From Chloroflexota bacterium (GTDB lineage: Bacteria; Chloroflexota; Anaerolineae; Fen-1058), in the NCBI GenBank assembly GCA_016219235.1, contig JACRBO010000005.1:1-16588 (forward strand): a stretch of DNA of 16,588 bases. Direction: 5' to 3'. Below the pieces are notes generated by a model, which had not been told where the DNA came from, did no database searches, and was given only the letters and a program-made list of their open reading frames with translations. Shown in pieces: positions 7,631 through 13,823 of the stretch (positions are counted from its first letter, which is position 1; each line of letters opens with the position of its first letter). A program made the position numbers and the translations under genes.

Positions 7631-7752
7631 CGGCGCGAGGGGGAGCGTGCCGGACCGATTGACTTTGCCTGCCTCAGGAGGTCATCACTTAAGACGAAGT
7701 CTGCTGCACATCGGAGTTGAAACACACACATTCTTTCTGGAGGATAGGAACC

Positions 7753-9021
7753 ATGCACAGCAAGAAGATGTGGCTGATCGGGGTGCTGGCCCTGATCGCG
7801 CTGCTGGCCTTAGCCGCGTGCTCCGCCCAGCCCGGACCGGCCGGCCCGGCCGGAGCGCAAGGCCCCAAAGGCGACCCCGGCCCCGCTGGCCCCGCTGGTA
7901 AAGACGGCCAGAATGGTAAAGATGCGTCGGTGGCCGACCTGAAAATCGGCTCGGAGTATGTCGGCAGCGCAGCCTGCAGCGCGTGCCATCAGAAGACCTA
8001 TGACACCTTTATGAAGTCCGGTCACCCGTGGAAGTTGAACAAGGTGGTGGATGGCAAAGCGCCCGACTATCCGTTCACGTCGATCCCCAACCCGCCCGAA
8101 GGCTACACGTGGAATGACATCAGTTACGTCATCGGCGGTTATAACTGGAAGGCGCGCTTCATGGACAAGGACGGCTTCATCATCACCGACAAGCCGGGCG
8201 CGACCGTCAGTGACACCAATTACGTGAACCAGTACAACTTTGCCAATGCCGTGGTTGGCAAAGACGCGGGTTGGGTTAAGTACAACTCGGGCCGCGTGCA
8301 GATGAAGTATGACTGCGGCACGTGCCACACCACCGGCTATTCCAATTTCCCGGCGGATAAGCATCAAGACGGCCTGCCCGGCATCGTGGGCACCTGGGCC
8401 GAACCTGGCATCCAGTGCGAAGCCTGCCACGGCCCCGGCAGCCAGCACGTGAAAGATCCGACGGGCGTCCAGTTGGAAGTAACGCAGAGTTCCACACTGT
8501 GCGGCAAGTGCCACCGCCGCGATGCGGTGGAAGCCGTCAATGCGAAAGCCGGCTTCATCGAGCACCACGAGCAATATGAAGAGCTGTTCCAGAGTAAGCA
8601 CATCACCATCGACTGCGTCATCTGCCACGATCCACACACCGGTGTGGTGCAGCTGCGCCAGGCGCAGAAGGACGATGCCAAAGTCAAGACCACGCGCACG
8701 ACGTGTGTGAACTGTCACTTCAAAGAAGGACAGAATCAGAAGAACGCCGCCCATGCAACGTTTGACTGCGCCGAGTGCCACATGCCGCGCATCACCGCCA
8801 GCGCCTGGTCAGATGCCGCGAAGTTTACGGGCGACATCCGCACGCACCTGATGGCGATCGATCCGAATCAGTTTGGTCAGTTCAGCGAAGACGGCAAGAC
8901 GGCCCTGTCGCAGTTGGGGCTGGACTTCGCCTGCCGCCACTGCCACGTGCCCGACGGCCCGTTAGCTAAAACCGACGATCAACTCAAGGCGATAGCGAAC
9001 GGTTATCACACCGCCCGGTAA
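7753..9021 (+). CDS. Octahaem c-type lipoprotein cytochrome with collagen-like stalk
   Basis: Extracytoplasmic multihaem electron-transfer protein, 422 residues. ATG 7753 follows GGAGG at 7739-7743 with a 9-base gap and begins a lipoprotein signal ending LALAAC (C23); an in-frame start 12 codons upstream has no such support. Residues 28-57 are ten uninterrupted Gly-X-Y triplets (GPAGPAGAQGPKGDPG and on). The haem region starts with YVGSAACSACHQKTYDTFMKSGHPW, typical of the cytochrome c554 family. Eight CXXCH sites are visible: C75-H79, C188-H192, C222-H226, C250-H254, C288-H292, C318-H322, C339-H343 and C394-H398. The wide gap between haems 1 and 2 (about 110 residues) is shared by several c554-like proteins. 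No partner quinol or nitrogen-cycle enzyme is in the window, so the substrate is open. Hairpins lie on both sides, so it is probably transcribed alone. Confidence 0.92.
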   Translation: MHSKKMWLIGVLALIALLALAACSAQPGPAGPAGAQGPKGDPGPAGPAGKDGQNGKDASVADLKIGSEYVGSAACSACHQKTYDTFMKSGHPWKLNKVVDGKAPDYPFTSIPNPPEGYTWNDISYVIGGYNWKARFMDKDGFIITDKPGATVSDTNYVNQYNFANAVVGKDAGWVKYNSGRVQMKYDCGTCHTTGYSNFPADKHQDGLPGIVGTWAEPGIQCEACHGPGSQHVKDPTGVQLEVTQSSTLCGKCHRRDAVEAVNAKAGFIEHHEQYEELFQSKHITIDCVICHDPHTGVVQLRQAQKDDAKVKTTRTTCVNCHFKEGQNQKNAAHATFDCAECHMPRITASAWSDAAKFTGDIRTHLMAIDPNQFGQFSEDGKTALSQLGLDFACRHCHVPDGPLAKTDDQLKAIANGYHTAR

Positions 9022-9044
9022 GCCAGCACGACAGCCAAAACACC

Positions 9045-9071
9045 ACGAGCCGAGGCGATCCCTCGGCTCGT
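9045..9071. terminator. Perfect 11-bp hairpin after the cytochrome gene
   Basis: ACGAGCCGAGG (9045-9055) pairs exactly with 9061-9071 around the loop CGATC, 24 bases after the cytochrome stop. It is preceded by AAAAC but not followed by a T-run. Position and strength suggest a transcript 3' end. Confidence 0.6.
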
Positions 9072-9111
9072 CGGTTGATCGGGGCGGCCTAATTATTTCG
9101 CCTGAGACATC

Positions 9112-9228
9112 AGCCAACCCGCCCACGATGAAACCCGCCCAACCCGCGCGCAGAAAGCCGATGTGGATCGCCATCTCGGTGGAGTTGGGGCCGGGGATGA
9201 GGTTGGTCGCGCCGAGCAAGTCGAGTTG
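9112..9228 (-). pseudogene. chrA: Chromate transporter (ChrA) N-terminal fragment
   Basis: The minus strand encodes about 38 residues ([20 protein letters not shown], then [17 protein letters not shown]) matching the conserved first-helix region of CHR-family transporters, whose signature is IPGPNSTE. After GGL the match stops and the frame runs into the hairpin downstream of the cytochrome gene. Upstream it stops at about 9228, exactly where the ynfA remnant begins on the other strand. A normal ChrA half is about 180-200 residues, so this is only a scrap. No start signal is present. Confidence 0.8.
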
Positions 9229-9459
9229 CTGGGGTTGATAGGCGGAGTCATTCTGATCCTGTACGGCATCATCCCGACGCTTCAGCCCGCCACGTTCAAT
9301 TTCGGGCGCGTGTATGCCGCTTACGGGGGAGTCTTCGTCGTGTTATCGCTGTTGTGAGGGTGGCAAATCGATCGCAAGACTCCAGATACATTCGACTTGC
9401 TCGGCGGCGTGATTTGCCTGATCGGTGTGGCGGTGATCATGTACTGGCCGCGCAGTTGA
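9226..9459 (+). pseudogene. ynfA: YnfA/UPF0060 membrane protein, truncated, with internal TGA
   Basis: The C-terminal two-thirds of a YnfA (UPF0060) small inner-membrane protein: [16 protein letters not shown], then [18 protein letters not shown], stop, [19 protein letters not shown] and [12 protein letters not shown], ending at TGA 9457-9459. The first 35-40 residues are missing and replaced by the head-on chrA fragment. The in-frame TGA at 9355-9357 sits where family members usually read LLWGW, so a TGG Trp codon has probably become TGA. Truncation plus the stop make it a pseudogene. Confidence 0.82.
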
Positions 9460-9499
9460 TCAACTGCCTGTTGAACGTCCAGGACCGATCGCCTCATTG

Positions 9500-9550
9500 C
9501 CTCAAATCGAATCGCTGTTGCCGAGCGTGCTGGACAAAGCGTTTACGAAT
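9500..9550 (+). pseudogene. hsdS: Possible HsdS C-terminal scrap
   Basis: QIESLLPSVLDKAF (from codon 9503) resembles the extreme C-terminus of type I specificity subunits, which commonly end in a helix like ALLPSILDKAFKGEL. Here the frame passes into unrelated sequence after AF. The match is short (about 14 residues), so this could be chance. An HsdR scrap elsewhere in the window makes a lost type I system somewhat more credible. Confidence 0.3.
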
Positions 9551-9557
9551 AGTTGTA

Positions 9558-9581
9558 GGGATCGACCCATGAGTCGATCCC
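9558..9581. repeat. REP-like palindrome
   Basis: GGGATCGAC (9558-9566) and its exact complement (9573-9581) surround the loop CCATGA. Similar GTAGGG-type palindromes are dispersed in many Chloroflexota and cyanobacterial genomes, from memory. Only one copy is seen here. From here to 9639 I see nothing else. Confidence 0.4.
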
Positions 9582-9639
9582 CGGAGCGCAGGCAATCATC
9601 CGGGATTGCCACCGGTTTATCTCGACGATGAACGAGCAA

Positions 9640-9672
9640 CGCGCAACCAACCGCGCCTGCGATGGTTGCGCG
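9640..9672 (-). terminator. Terminator-like hairpin after the DsrE frame
   Basis: CGCGCAACCA (9640-9649) pairs exactly with TGGTTGCGCG (9663-9672) across a 13-base loop. On the minus strand it begins 23 bases after the distal TGA (9696-9698) of the DsrE frame and about 143 bases after the internal UGA. It therefore marks the distal stop as the likely true gene end. No T-run follows. Confidence 0.5.
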
Positions 9673-9695
9673 AGCGTCACTCGCTCAGTACACCC

Positions 9696-10058
9696 TCAGA
9701 ACACCAGCACCTGATCAGCTGCGATCGTCCACTCGCCCAGCAAATCCATGTTGCCGGGTTGCACCCCTTCAAAGAAGCGTTCTGGCTCGAGCCCGCGAGC
9801 CTGGGAGCACGTGCCTCAGGTGGCGACTTCGCCGCGCCGCGCGATGGATTGCAGCATCCGCTCGACGTTGTAGTAACCGTCGGGTGTTTTCTGCCCGCGC
9901 ACGGCGCAGTTCACGCCGTCGCCCATCAGAAACACACGCACGCTGGCTTCCGGTCGTTTGACCAGATTTAACGCCAGGCGCAGCGCATTGTACGGACGCT
10001 CGTTGCCATAGGGCGCGTCGTTCACGATCAACAAATAGTTCTTCGGATTGGCAGCCAT
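9696..10058 (-). CDS. DsrE-family sulfur-relay protein with in-frame UGA; candidate selenoprotein
   Basis: Small cytoplasmic DsrE/DsrF-like protein; relatives carry or reduce sulfane sulfur on conserved Cys. ATG 10058 is supported by GAGGAG five bases upstream; a start at 10109 would overlap the MFS stop and has no such site. The full frame is 120 residues plus stop, normal for the family. It begins with KNYLLIVNDAPYGNERPYNA, has C51 in MGDGVNCAVRGQKTPDGYYN, then VERMLQSIARRGEVAT. Codon 81 is TGA (9816-9818), then GTCSQARGL and a regular C-terminus GNMDLLGEWTIAADQVLVF ending at TGA 9696-9698. Homologues read CGTC or CGSC here, so the UGA replaces the first Cys, giving UGTC with C84. By the standard code the gene would stop after 80 residues at 9816. 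It is the last gene of the sulfur operon, 47 bases after the MFS gene. The alternative is a nonsense mutation in a decaying gene. Confidence 0.7.
9784..9801 (-). promoter_or_regulatory. Candidate bacterial SECIS hairpin
   Basis: On the minus strand, starting 14 bases after the UGA, GGCUCG pairs with CGAGCC around the 6-base loop CGGGCU. The G at loop position 2 lies 22 bases after the UGA. Known bacterial SECIS elements have a short stem-loop in about this range with a G in the first two loop positions. In GC-rich coding DNA such hairpins also arise by chance, and the stem is only six pairs. Confidence 0.35.
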
Positions 10059-10105
10059 TACTCTCTCCTCAAAAAGTTTTGTTTCCTCCCCTGGCTGCCT
10101 TATGG

Positions 10106-11365
10106 TCATATTGTCTGATGTGCGATTCGCGTCTCATACATCACGCTTGCCACAATCACCCCCGATAGAAAAGTCAGTCCCCCGACGATGGCAATCGCGA
10201 TCGGGATGTTGAAGGCATCCGCTAACAGGCCCGCCAGGATCGCGCCGATCGCGTAACCGCCATCACGCCACAGACGATACACACCCACTGCCGAAGCGCG
10301 CCAATCCGGATGGGCCACATCGCCGATGGCGGCCAACAGCGTTGGATACACCAGGGCCGTGCCCAGGCCCAGCAGCACAGCGCCGCCCAACCACGGCCCA
10401 AAGCCCTGCCCGATCACGAACGCCCCGATCCCGACGGCCTGCACCCACATGCCAGACGCGATCAACCACTTGCGGCCCCAGCGATCGCTCAACGCGCCGG
10501 TGAACAACTGCGCGATCCCCCACACGCCCGGATAGATTGCGGCGATGATGGCGACCTGACCGAGCGGCAAGCCACGCGCCGTGAGGTAGATCGGCAGCAG
10601 GCCCCAGACCAGCCCATCGTTCAGGTTATTGATCAGGCCGGCCTGGCTCACGGCGAACAAAGCACGATCGCGCCAACTGGTGATCAGCAGGACTTCAGCA
10701 AACGATCGATCATGCGCGGCATTAGTCTGAGCGGGCGCTGTGGCTGAAACTTGTTGCGCTTCGAGGCGCGCGTGGTGATGTGTCTCGTGCACAAAGACGC
10801 TCGACAGCAACAGGCCCAGCAGTGCAAAGACCACACCGGGCAGAAACGGAATCGGTCGCAACCCGTAGGTCGACGCCAGATAACCACTGAGCAGCGCCGA
10901 AAGTGACACGGCGATGTACCCGGCCGCTTCATTCAGGCCCATCGCCAGCCCGCGTCGCTGCGGCCCGGCCAAATCGATCTTCATGATCACCGTCGTCGAC
11001 CAACATAGACCCTGATTGATCCCCAGTAGCACATTCGCAAAGACGACCCAACCCCAACCGGGCGCGAACATGATCAGCAACGGGACCGGCAGACCCGCCA
11101 GCCAACCGGCGACGAGGATGCGTTTGCGTCCGATGCGATCGGACAGGCGACCAGCGAACAGGTTTGCCAGGGCCTTGACGATGCCGAAACTGACGAGGAA
11201 CGACAGCGCCGCCGCCTTTGAGGTCAAGCCGAAGTCTGTGCCGGCGATCAATGGAATGACCGTGCGCTCCAGGCCGACCATCGCCCCGACAAACGCATTG
11301 ATCACGACCAGCAGCGTGAACTGCCGCCAATTGGCGCGGAGCCCTAAAACAACCCGACTACTCAT
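10106..11365 (-). CDS. MFS transporter in sulfur operon
   Basis: Major facilitator superfamily carrier, 419 residues with about 12 hydrophobic helices. The MFS signature loop occurs in both halves: GRLSDRIGRKRIL between helices 2 and 3, and GALSDRWGRKWLI between 8 and 9. The central cytoplasmic loop carries a His cluster (HETHHHARLEAQQ), possibly metal-related. ATG 11365 overlaps the end of the preceding MBL-rhodanese gene by eight bases (stop TAG at 11358-11360), so translation is probably coupled. The substrate is not evident. By operon context it could export sulfite, thiosulfate or another product of persulfide oxidation, in the position that TauE/YeeE-type permeases occupy in cst operons; this is inference only. 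Confidence 0.88.
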   Translation of the reverse strand: MSSRVVLGLRANWRQFTLLVVINAFVGAMVGLERTVIPLIAGTDFGLTSKAAALSFLVSFGIVKALANLFAGRLSDRIGRKRILVAGWLAGLPVPLLIMFAPGWGWVVFANVLLGINQGLCWSTTVIMKIDLAGPQRRGLAMGLNEAAGYIAVSLSALLSGYLASTYGLRPIPFLPGVVFALLGLLLSSVFVHETHHHARLEAQQVSATAPAQTNAAHDRSFAEVLLITSWRDRALFAVSQAGLINNLNDGLVWGLLPIYLTARGLPLGQVAIIAAIYPGVWGIAQLFTGALSDRWGRKWLIASGMWVQAVGIGAFVIGQGFGPWLGGAVLLGLGTALVYPTLLAAIGDVAHPDWRASAVGVYRLWRDGGYAIGAILAGLLADAFNIPIAIAIVGGLTFLSGVIVASVMYETRIAHQTI

Positions 11366-12746
11366 CGGCCCGCACGATCGGATAGCCAGCGGTCTGCCAG
11401 CCGCTATAGCCGCCGTCCAGCAACATCAGGTCGCGATAGCCCCAGCGCTCCAACACCGAGAGGCCCACGGTCGATCGATCCGCGTGACCACAATGTACGA
11501 TGATGCGTTCATCTCGCGACACTGCTGGCGGAGACAATGGCAAACGGCCCGCATCGAGATGGATCGCGCGGGGCAGATGTCCGGCGCGCCATTCGTCGTC
11601 GTGACGCACATCCAGAATGATCGGTGCAGTACCGCGATCCAACTGCGAGCGAAGTTCTTCCGCCGGCATGATCGGCACGCGCTGCGTCGGCAGTTCCGCC
11701 GCTACCCAGGCCGCGAGGCCGCCGTCCAGATAGCCGCGCAGATCATCGTAGCCGATGCGAATCAACTGGCGCACGGCTTCTTCCCGCTCGATGGGATCAT
11801 CAGCGACCAGGATGATAGGTGTGCCGAAGGGCACGACCCAACCCGCCCACGTGATCAGCGGCGCGCCGAGCGGAATGCCGTACGATTCGGAAATGTGACC
11901 GGCCAGGAACTCGTACGCCGCGCGCGCATCGATCACGGCCACGCCGTGTGCCAAGTGTTGCTGTACCTGGTCGGGCGACAGTGCTGCCAGTTTAGGTAGC
12001 CCCATCAATACCTTCGGGCCGCGCTGATTGATCGCGCGCATGTAGCGAAAGTAGGTGGGATAATCCGGCAAATTGCGCACCGCTTGCGCGACAAACTCTT
12101 CTTCGGATGCGGCTTGAAGGAGCGCGTTCCAGCGTCGTTCGCGACCAATGGTGGTCGATCGTTCTGCGGAGACTGGCGCAGAACAAAACGAACCGGCGCC
12201 ATGCGTAGGATAGACCATCACTTCATCTGGTAACCGCAGCAGTTGGTCGTGCAGCGTGTGATACAGTTGCCGCGATAAGTGTTCAGTCAGATCAGGCCCT
12301 AACAGATCGGTGCGGGCCGCGCCGCCGACGATGAGCGCGCCGCCCGTGAAGATCGCCGCCGGGGTTAGTTGGCCGATCGGGGTAACGGTAAAACTGATAT
12401 GCTCAGGCGTGTGGCCCGGTGTCGCCAGCACCCCGATCGTCACATCGCCCAATGACAACGTCGCGCCAGCTGCAAGCGGCTGATGATCAAATTCCAGATG
12501 CGCCTCAGCGCTGGCCCCGATGCGGATGCCCCGCTGACTCAGCAACTCGCGCGCACCGGAGATGAAGTCATTGTGCAAGTGTGTGTCGAACGCATACGTA
12601 AGTCGCAGCCCCAGACCTTGTGCCACTTGAAGATAGCGATCCACATCGCGCTGCGGATCGATCACGGCGGCCAGCCCCGTCGCTTCGGAAGCGATTAGAT
12701 AGGACGAGTTGCCCAGGTCTTCATCGACGAATTGCTTGACAAACAT
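11358..12746 (-). CDS. CstB-like MBL-fold persulfide dioxygenase with two rhodanese domains
   Basis: Cytoplasmic sulfur enzyme of 462 residues with the order of Staphylococcus CstB: metallo-beta-lactamase-fold persulfide dioxygenase (1-240), inactive rhodanese (about 262-360), active rhodanese (about 365-462). ATG 12746 is chosen because GGGGAGG lies six bases upstream; an upstream in-frame start would overlap the ArsR gene. Metal-site residues: H56/H58/D60 in THLHNDFISGA, H112 in TPGHTPEH. The third ETHE1-type ligand motif TGD reads FTGGALIVGGAARTDL here, so the usual Asp is Gly136. The first rhodanese has no Cys in its loop (ILVADDPIERE); the second has C419 in VHCGHADRST. Expected role: oxidise low-molecular-weight persulfide to sulfite and transfer sulfane sulfur to make thiosulfate. 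It is the second gene of the operon, 41 bases after the repressor. Confidence 0.9.
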   Translation of the reverse strand: MFVKQFVDEDLGNSSYLIASEATGLAAVIDPQRDVDRYLQVAQGLGLRLTYAFDTHLHNDFISGARELLSQRGIRIGASAEAHLEFDHQPLAAGATLSLGDVTIGVLATPGHTPEHISFTVTPIGQLTPAAIFTGGALIVGGAARTDLLGPDLTEHLSRQLYHTLHDQLLRLPDEVMVYPTHGAGSFCSAPVSAERSTTIGRERRWNALLQAASEEEFVAQAVRNLPDYPTYFRYMRAINQRGPKVLMGLPKLAALSPDQVQQHLAHGVAVIDARAAYEFLAGHISESYGIPLGAPLITWAGWVVPFGTPIILVADDPIEREEAVRQLIRIGYDDLRGYLDGGLAAWVAAELPTQRVPIMPAEELRSQLDRGTAPIILDVRHDDEWRAGHLPRAIHLDAGRLPLSPPAVSRDERIIVHCGHADRSTVGLSVLERWGYRDLMLLDGGYSGWQTAGYPIVRADE

Positions 12747-12787
12747 GTTGCTCCTCCCCGTTTGCAATCTGTCCGTGAAATTGACGA

Positions 12788-13450
12788 TCAGTGTTCGAGT
12801 GTCAGCCCGGCCTGCTGCCATTCGGCCACGCCCTCCTCCAGTCGCGCCACTTTCCGCCCGGCTTCGGACAGCGCGGCCAGCGCATCATCGGCGATAACAC
12901 ACAGCGGCCCACGGCAGTACACGATCAGCGTTCGATTGCGCGGCAATTCATCCAGCCGCTGTTCGAGTTCGTCCAGCGGGATCGAGATCGCTTGCGGCAG
13001 ATGGCCGGCCTGATACTCCGCCTCGGGCCGCGCATCGATTAAGATAGCTTTGCCGGCGCGCAGTCGATCGCGCAGCTCTTCGATCGAGACCGTCTCGAAT
13101 TCGTGCCGCCGCCTGCGATAGGCGTCGAGCGCCTGATCCACTTCGGCAAGCTGCTGTTCGCCAACAGCGCGCAGTTCCAGCCACAAACGCATTACGGCAG
13201 GATCGGCTAATCGATAACGCTGATACAACCCGTCGCGTTCGGCGATGACCAATCGGGCCTGCTTGAGGCGCTGCAAGTGCTGAGACGCATTCGCTATCGT
13301 TAGATTGGCCTCGCGCGCCAACTCTTCGACCGTGCGCGGCGCTTGTACCAGCAGATCGAGCAGTTCCAGGCGATGCGCGTTCGCCATCGCGCTGGCGATG
13401 CGGGTGAAGAGGCGATAGAGTCGTTCTTTGCGTTGTCGTTTGCTCGCCAC
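12788..13450 (-). CDS. ArsR-family repressor fused to a rhodanese domain
   Basis: Transcriptional regulator with a winged helix-turn-helix (about residues 10-95; RTVEELAREANLTIANASQH holds the recognition region) followed by a linker helix and a rhodanese domain (about 120-220). The rhodanese loop is CRGPLC with C179 and C184. These are the only Cys in the protein: the DNA-binding half lacks the two Cys that sense persulfide in BigR/SqrR, so sensing by the rhodanese loop is likely (inference). GTG 13450 is chosen because the alternative TTG at 13474 lies inside the operator and almost at the predicted transcription start; GGATGG precedes the GTG. It is first in the operon and presumably represses it, including itself. 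The domain fusion is known in Chloroflexota and other bacteria. Confidence 0.88.
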   Translation of the reverse strand: MASKRQRKERLYRLFTRIASAMANAHRLELLDLLVQAPRTVEELAREANLTIANASQHLQRLKQARLVIAERDGLYQRYRLADPAVMRLWLELRAVGEQQLAEVDQALDAYRRRRHEFETVSIEELRDRLRAGKAILIDARPEAEYQAGHLPQAISIPLDELEQRLDELPRNRTLIVYCRGPLCVIADDALAALSEAGRKVARLEEGVAEWQQAGLTLEH

Positions 13451-13465
13451 CGGATGCCCATCCAA

Positions 13466-13491
13466 ACTATTCAAGAGATTTATTGAATAGT
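13466..13491. promoter_or_regulatory. Operator-like inverted repeat of the sulfur operon
   Basis: ACTATTCAA (13466-13474) and TTGAATAGT (13483-13491) form a perfect 9-bp inverted repeat with an 8-base spacer. It is AT-rich in GC-rich surroundings and overlaps the -10 region and predicted start of the minus-strand promoter. It is in the right place and of the right size for an ArsR dimer, indicating autorepression. Confidence 0.7.
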
Positions 13492-13515
13492 ATACCGGCG
13501 GGTCAGATTTGTCAA
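13487..13515 (-). promoter_or_regulatory. Promoter of the ArsR-rhodanese operon
   Basis: On the minus strand a perfect -35 TTGACA occupies 13510-13515. The -10 is either TACTAT (13487-13492, 17-base spacer) or TATACT (13489-13494, 15-base spacer). Both overlap the inverted repeat, so repressor binding would block polymerase. Confidence 0.7.
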
Positions 13516-13565
13516 CTGGTAAGGCTGGGTTACTACTCAGCCATCGTGCGATGCGCCGTGGACGT

Positions 13566-13625
13566 CATTCCCGCGTGCTTCCGCCTGGCGCGCCCCCGCT
13601 TTGCGGACAGGGCGTGGCGGGAATC
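13566..13625. repeat. REP-type palindromic repeat
   Basis: ATTCCCGC (13567-13574) and its complement GCGGGAAT (13617-13624) flank a GC-rich centre holding a smaller CCGC/GCGG hairpin. The outer words GTCATTCCCGCG and CGGGAATCCAG are those of a very common dispersed bacterial REP element. The 13516-13745 gap between the two divergent operons holds this element and the inverted repeat below; I see no gene there. Confidence 0.55.
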
Positions 13626-13685
13626 CAGTGACCCAGGCAGCATGAGTTGTCCATCGCCAATGTGGATGCCCGACAAAAGCACGGG

Positions 13686-13735
13686 GCACTGCACCGCATG
13701 TGTTCGGGCACACTTGCACCCACTGCGTGCAGTGC
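13686..13735. repeat. 9-bp inverted repeat upstream of the SARP/AAA gene
   Basis: GCACTGCAC (13686-13694) and its exact complement GTGCAGTGC (13727-13735) are separated by 32 bases. The region also contains overlapping CACCGCA/TGCGGTG complements. It may be part of the REP-like repeat cluster or a regulator site; no T-run follows. Confidence 0.35.
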
Positions 13736-13745
13736 GGTGTGACGG

Positions 13746-13771
13746 TTGAGTAGTTACAGAGCTGGTACAAT
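13746..13771 (+). promoter_or_regulatory. Candidate promoter of the SARP/AAA gene
   Basis: An extended -10, TGGTACAAT (13763-13771), lies 52 bases before the chosen start. A TTGAGT at 13746-13751 could serve as -35, though its 14-base spacer is short; the extended -10 may compensate. Confidence 0.4.
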
Positions 13772-13823
13772 AAATTTGTCAGGTGCGTTCGTGCGACTTG
13801 CGTCTGCCAGGGGAGGATGGCAA

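Noticed and set aside
7622..9603. Shared 12-mer GCAATCATCCGG at 7622-7633 and 9592-9603
   Set aside because: Only two copies, no conserved flanks; it could be chance, so not called a repeat family.
10059..10109. Upstream start of the DsrE gene overlapping the MFS stop
   Set aside because: The extension is not DsrE-like, and ATG 10058 has GAGGAG five bases upstream.
13537..13770. Minus-strand ORF with Cys/Trp-rich product
   Set aside because: It reads through the REP palindrome; such ORFs recur wherever this repeat occurs and are not genes.
13817..13819. ATG right after a good ribosome binding site as start of the SARP gene
   Set aside because: Out of frame with the coding sequence; the GTG at 13824 is in frame at seven bases from GGGGAGG.
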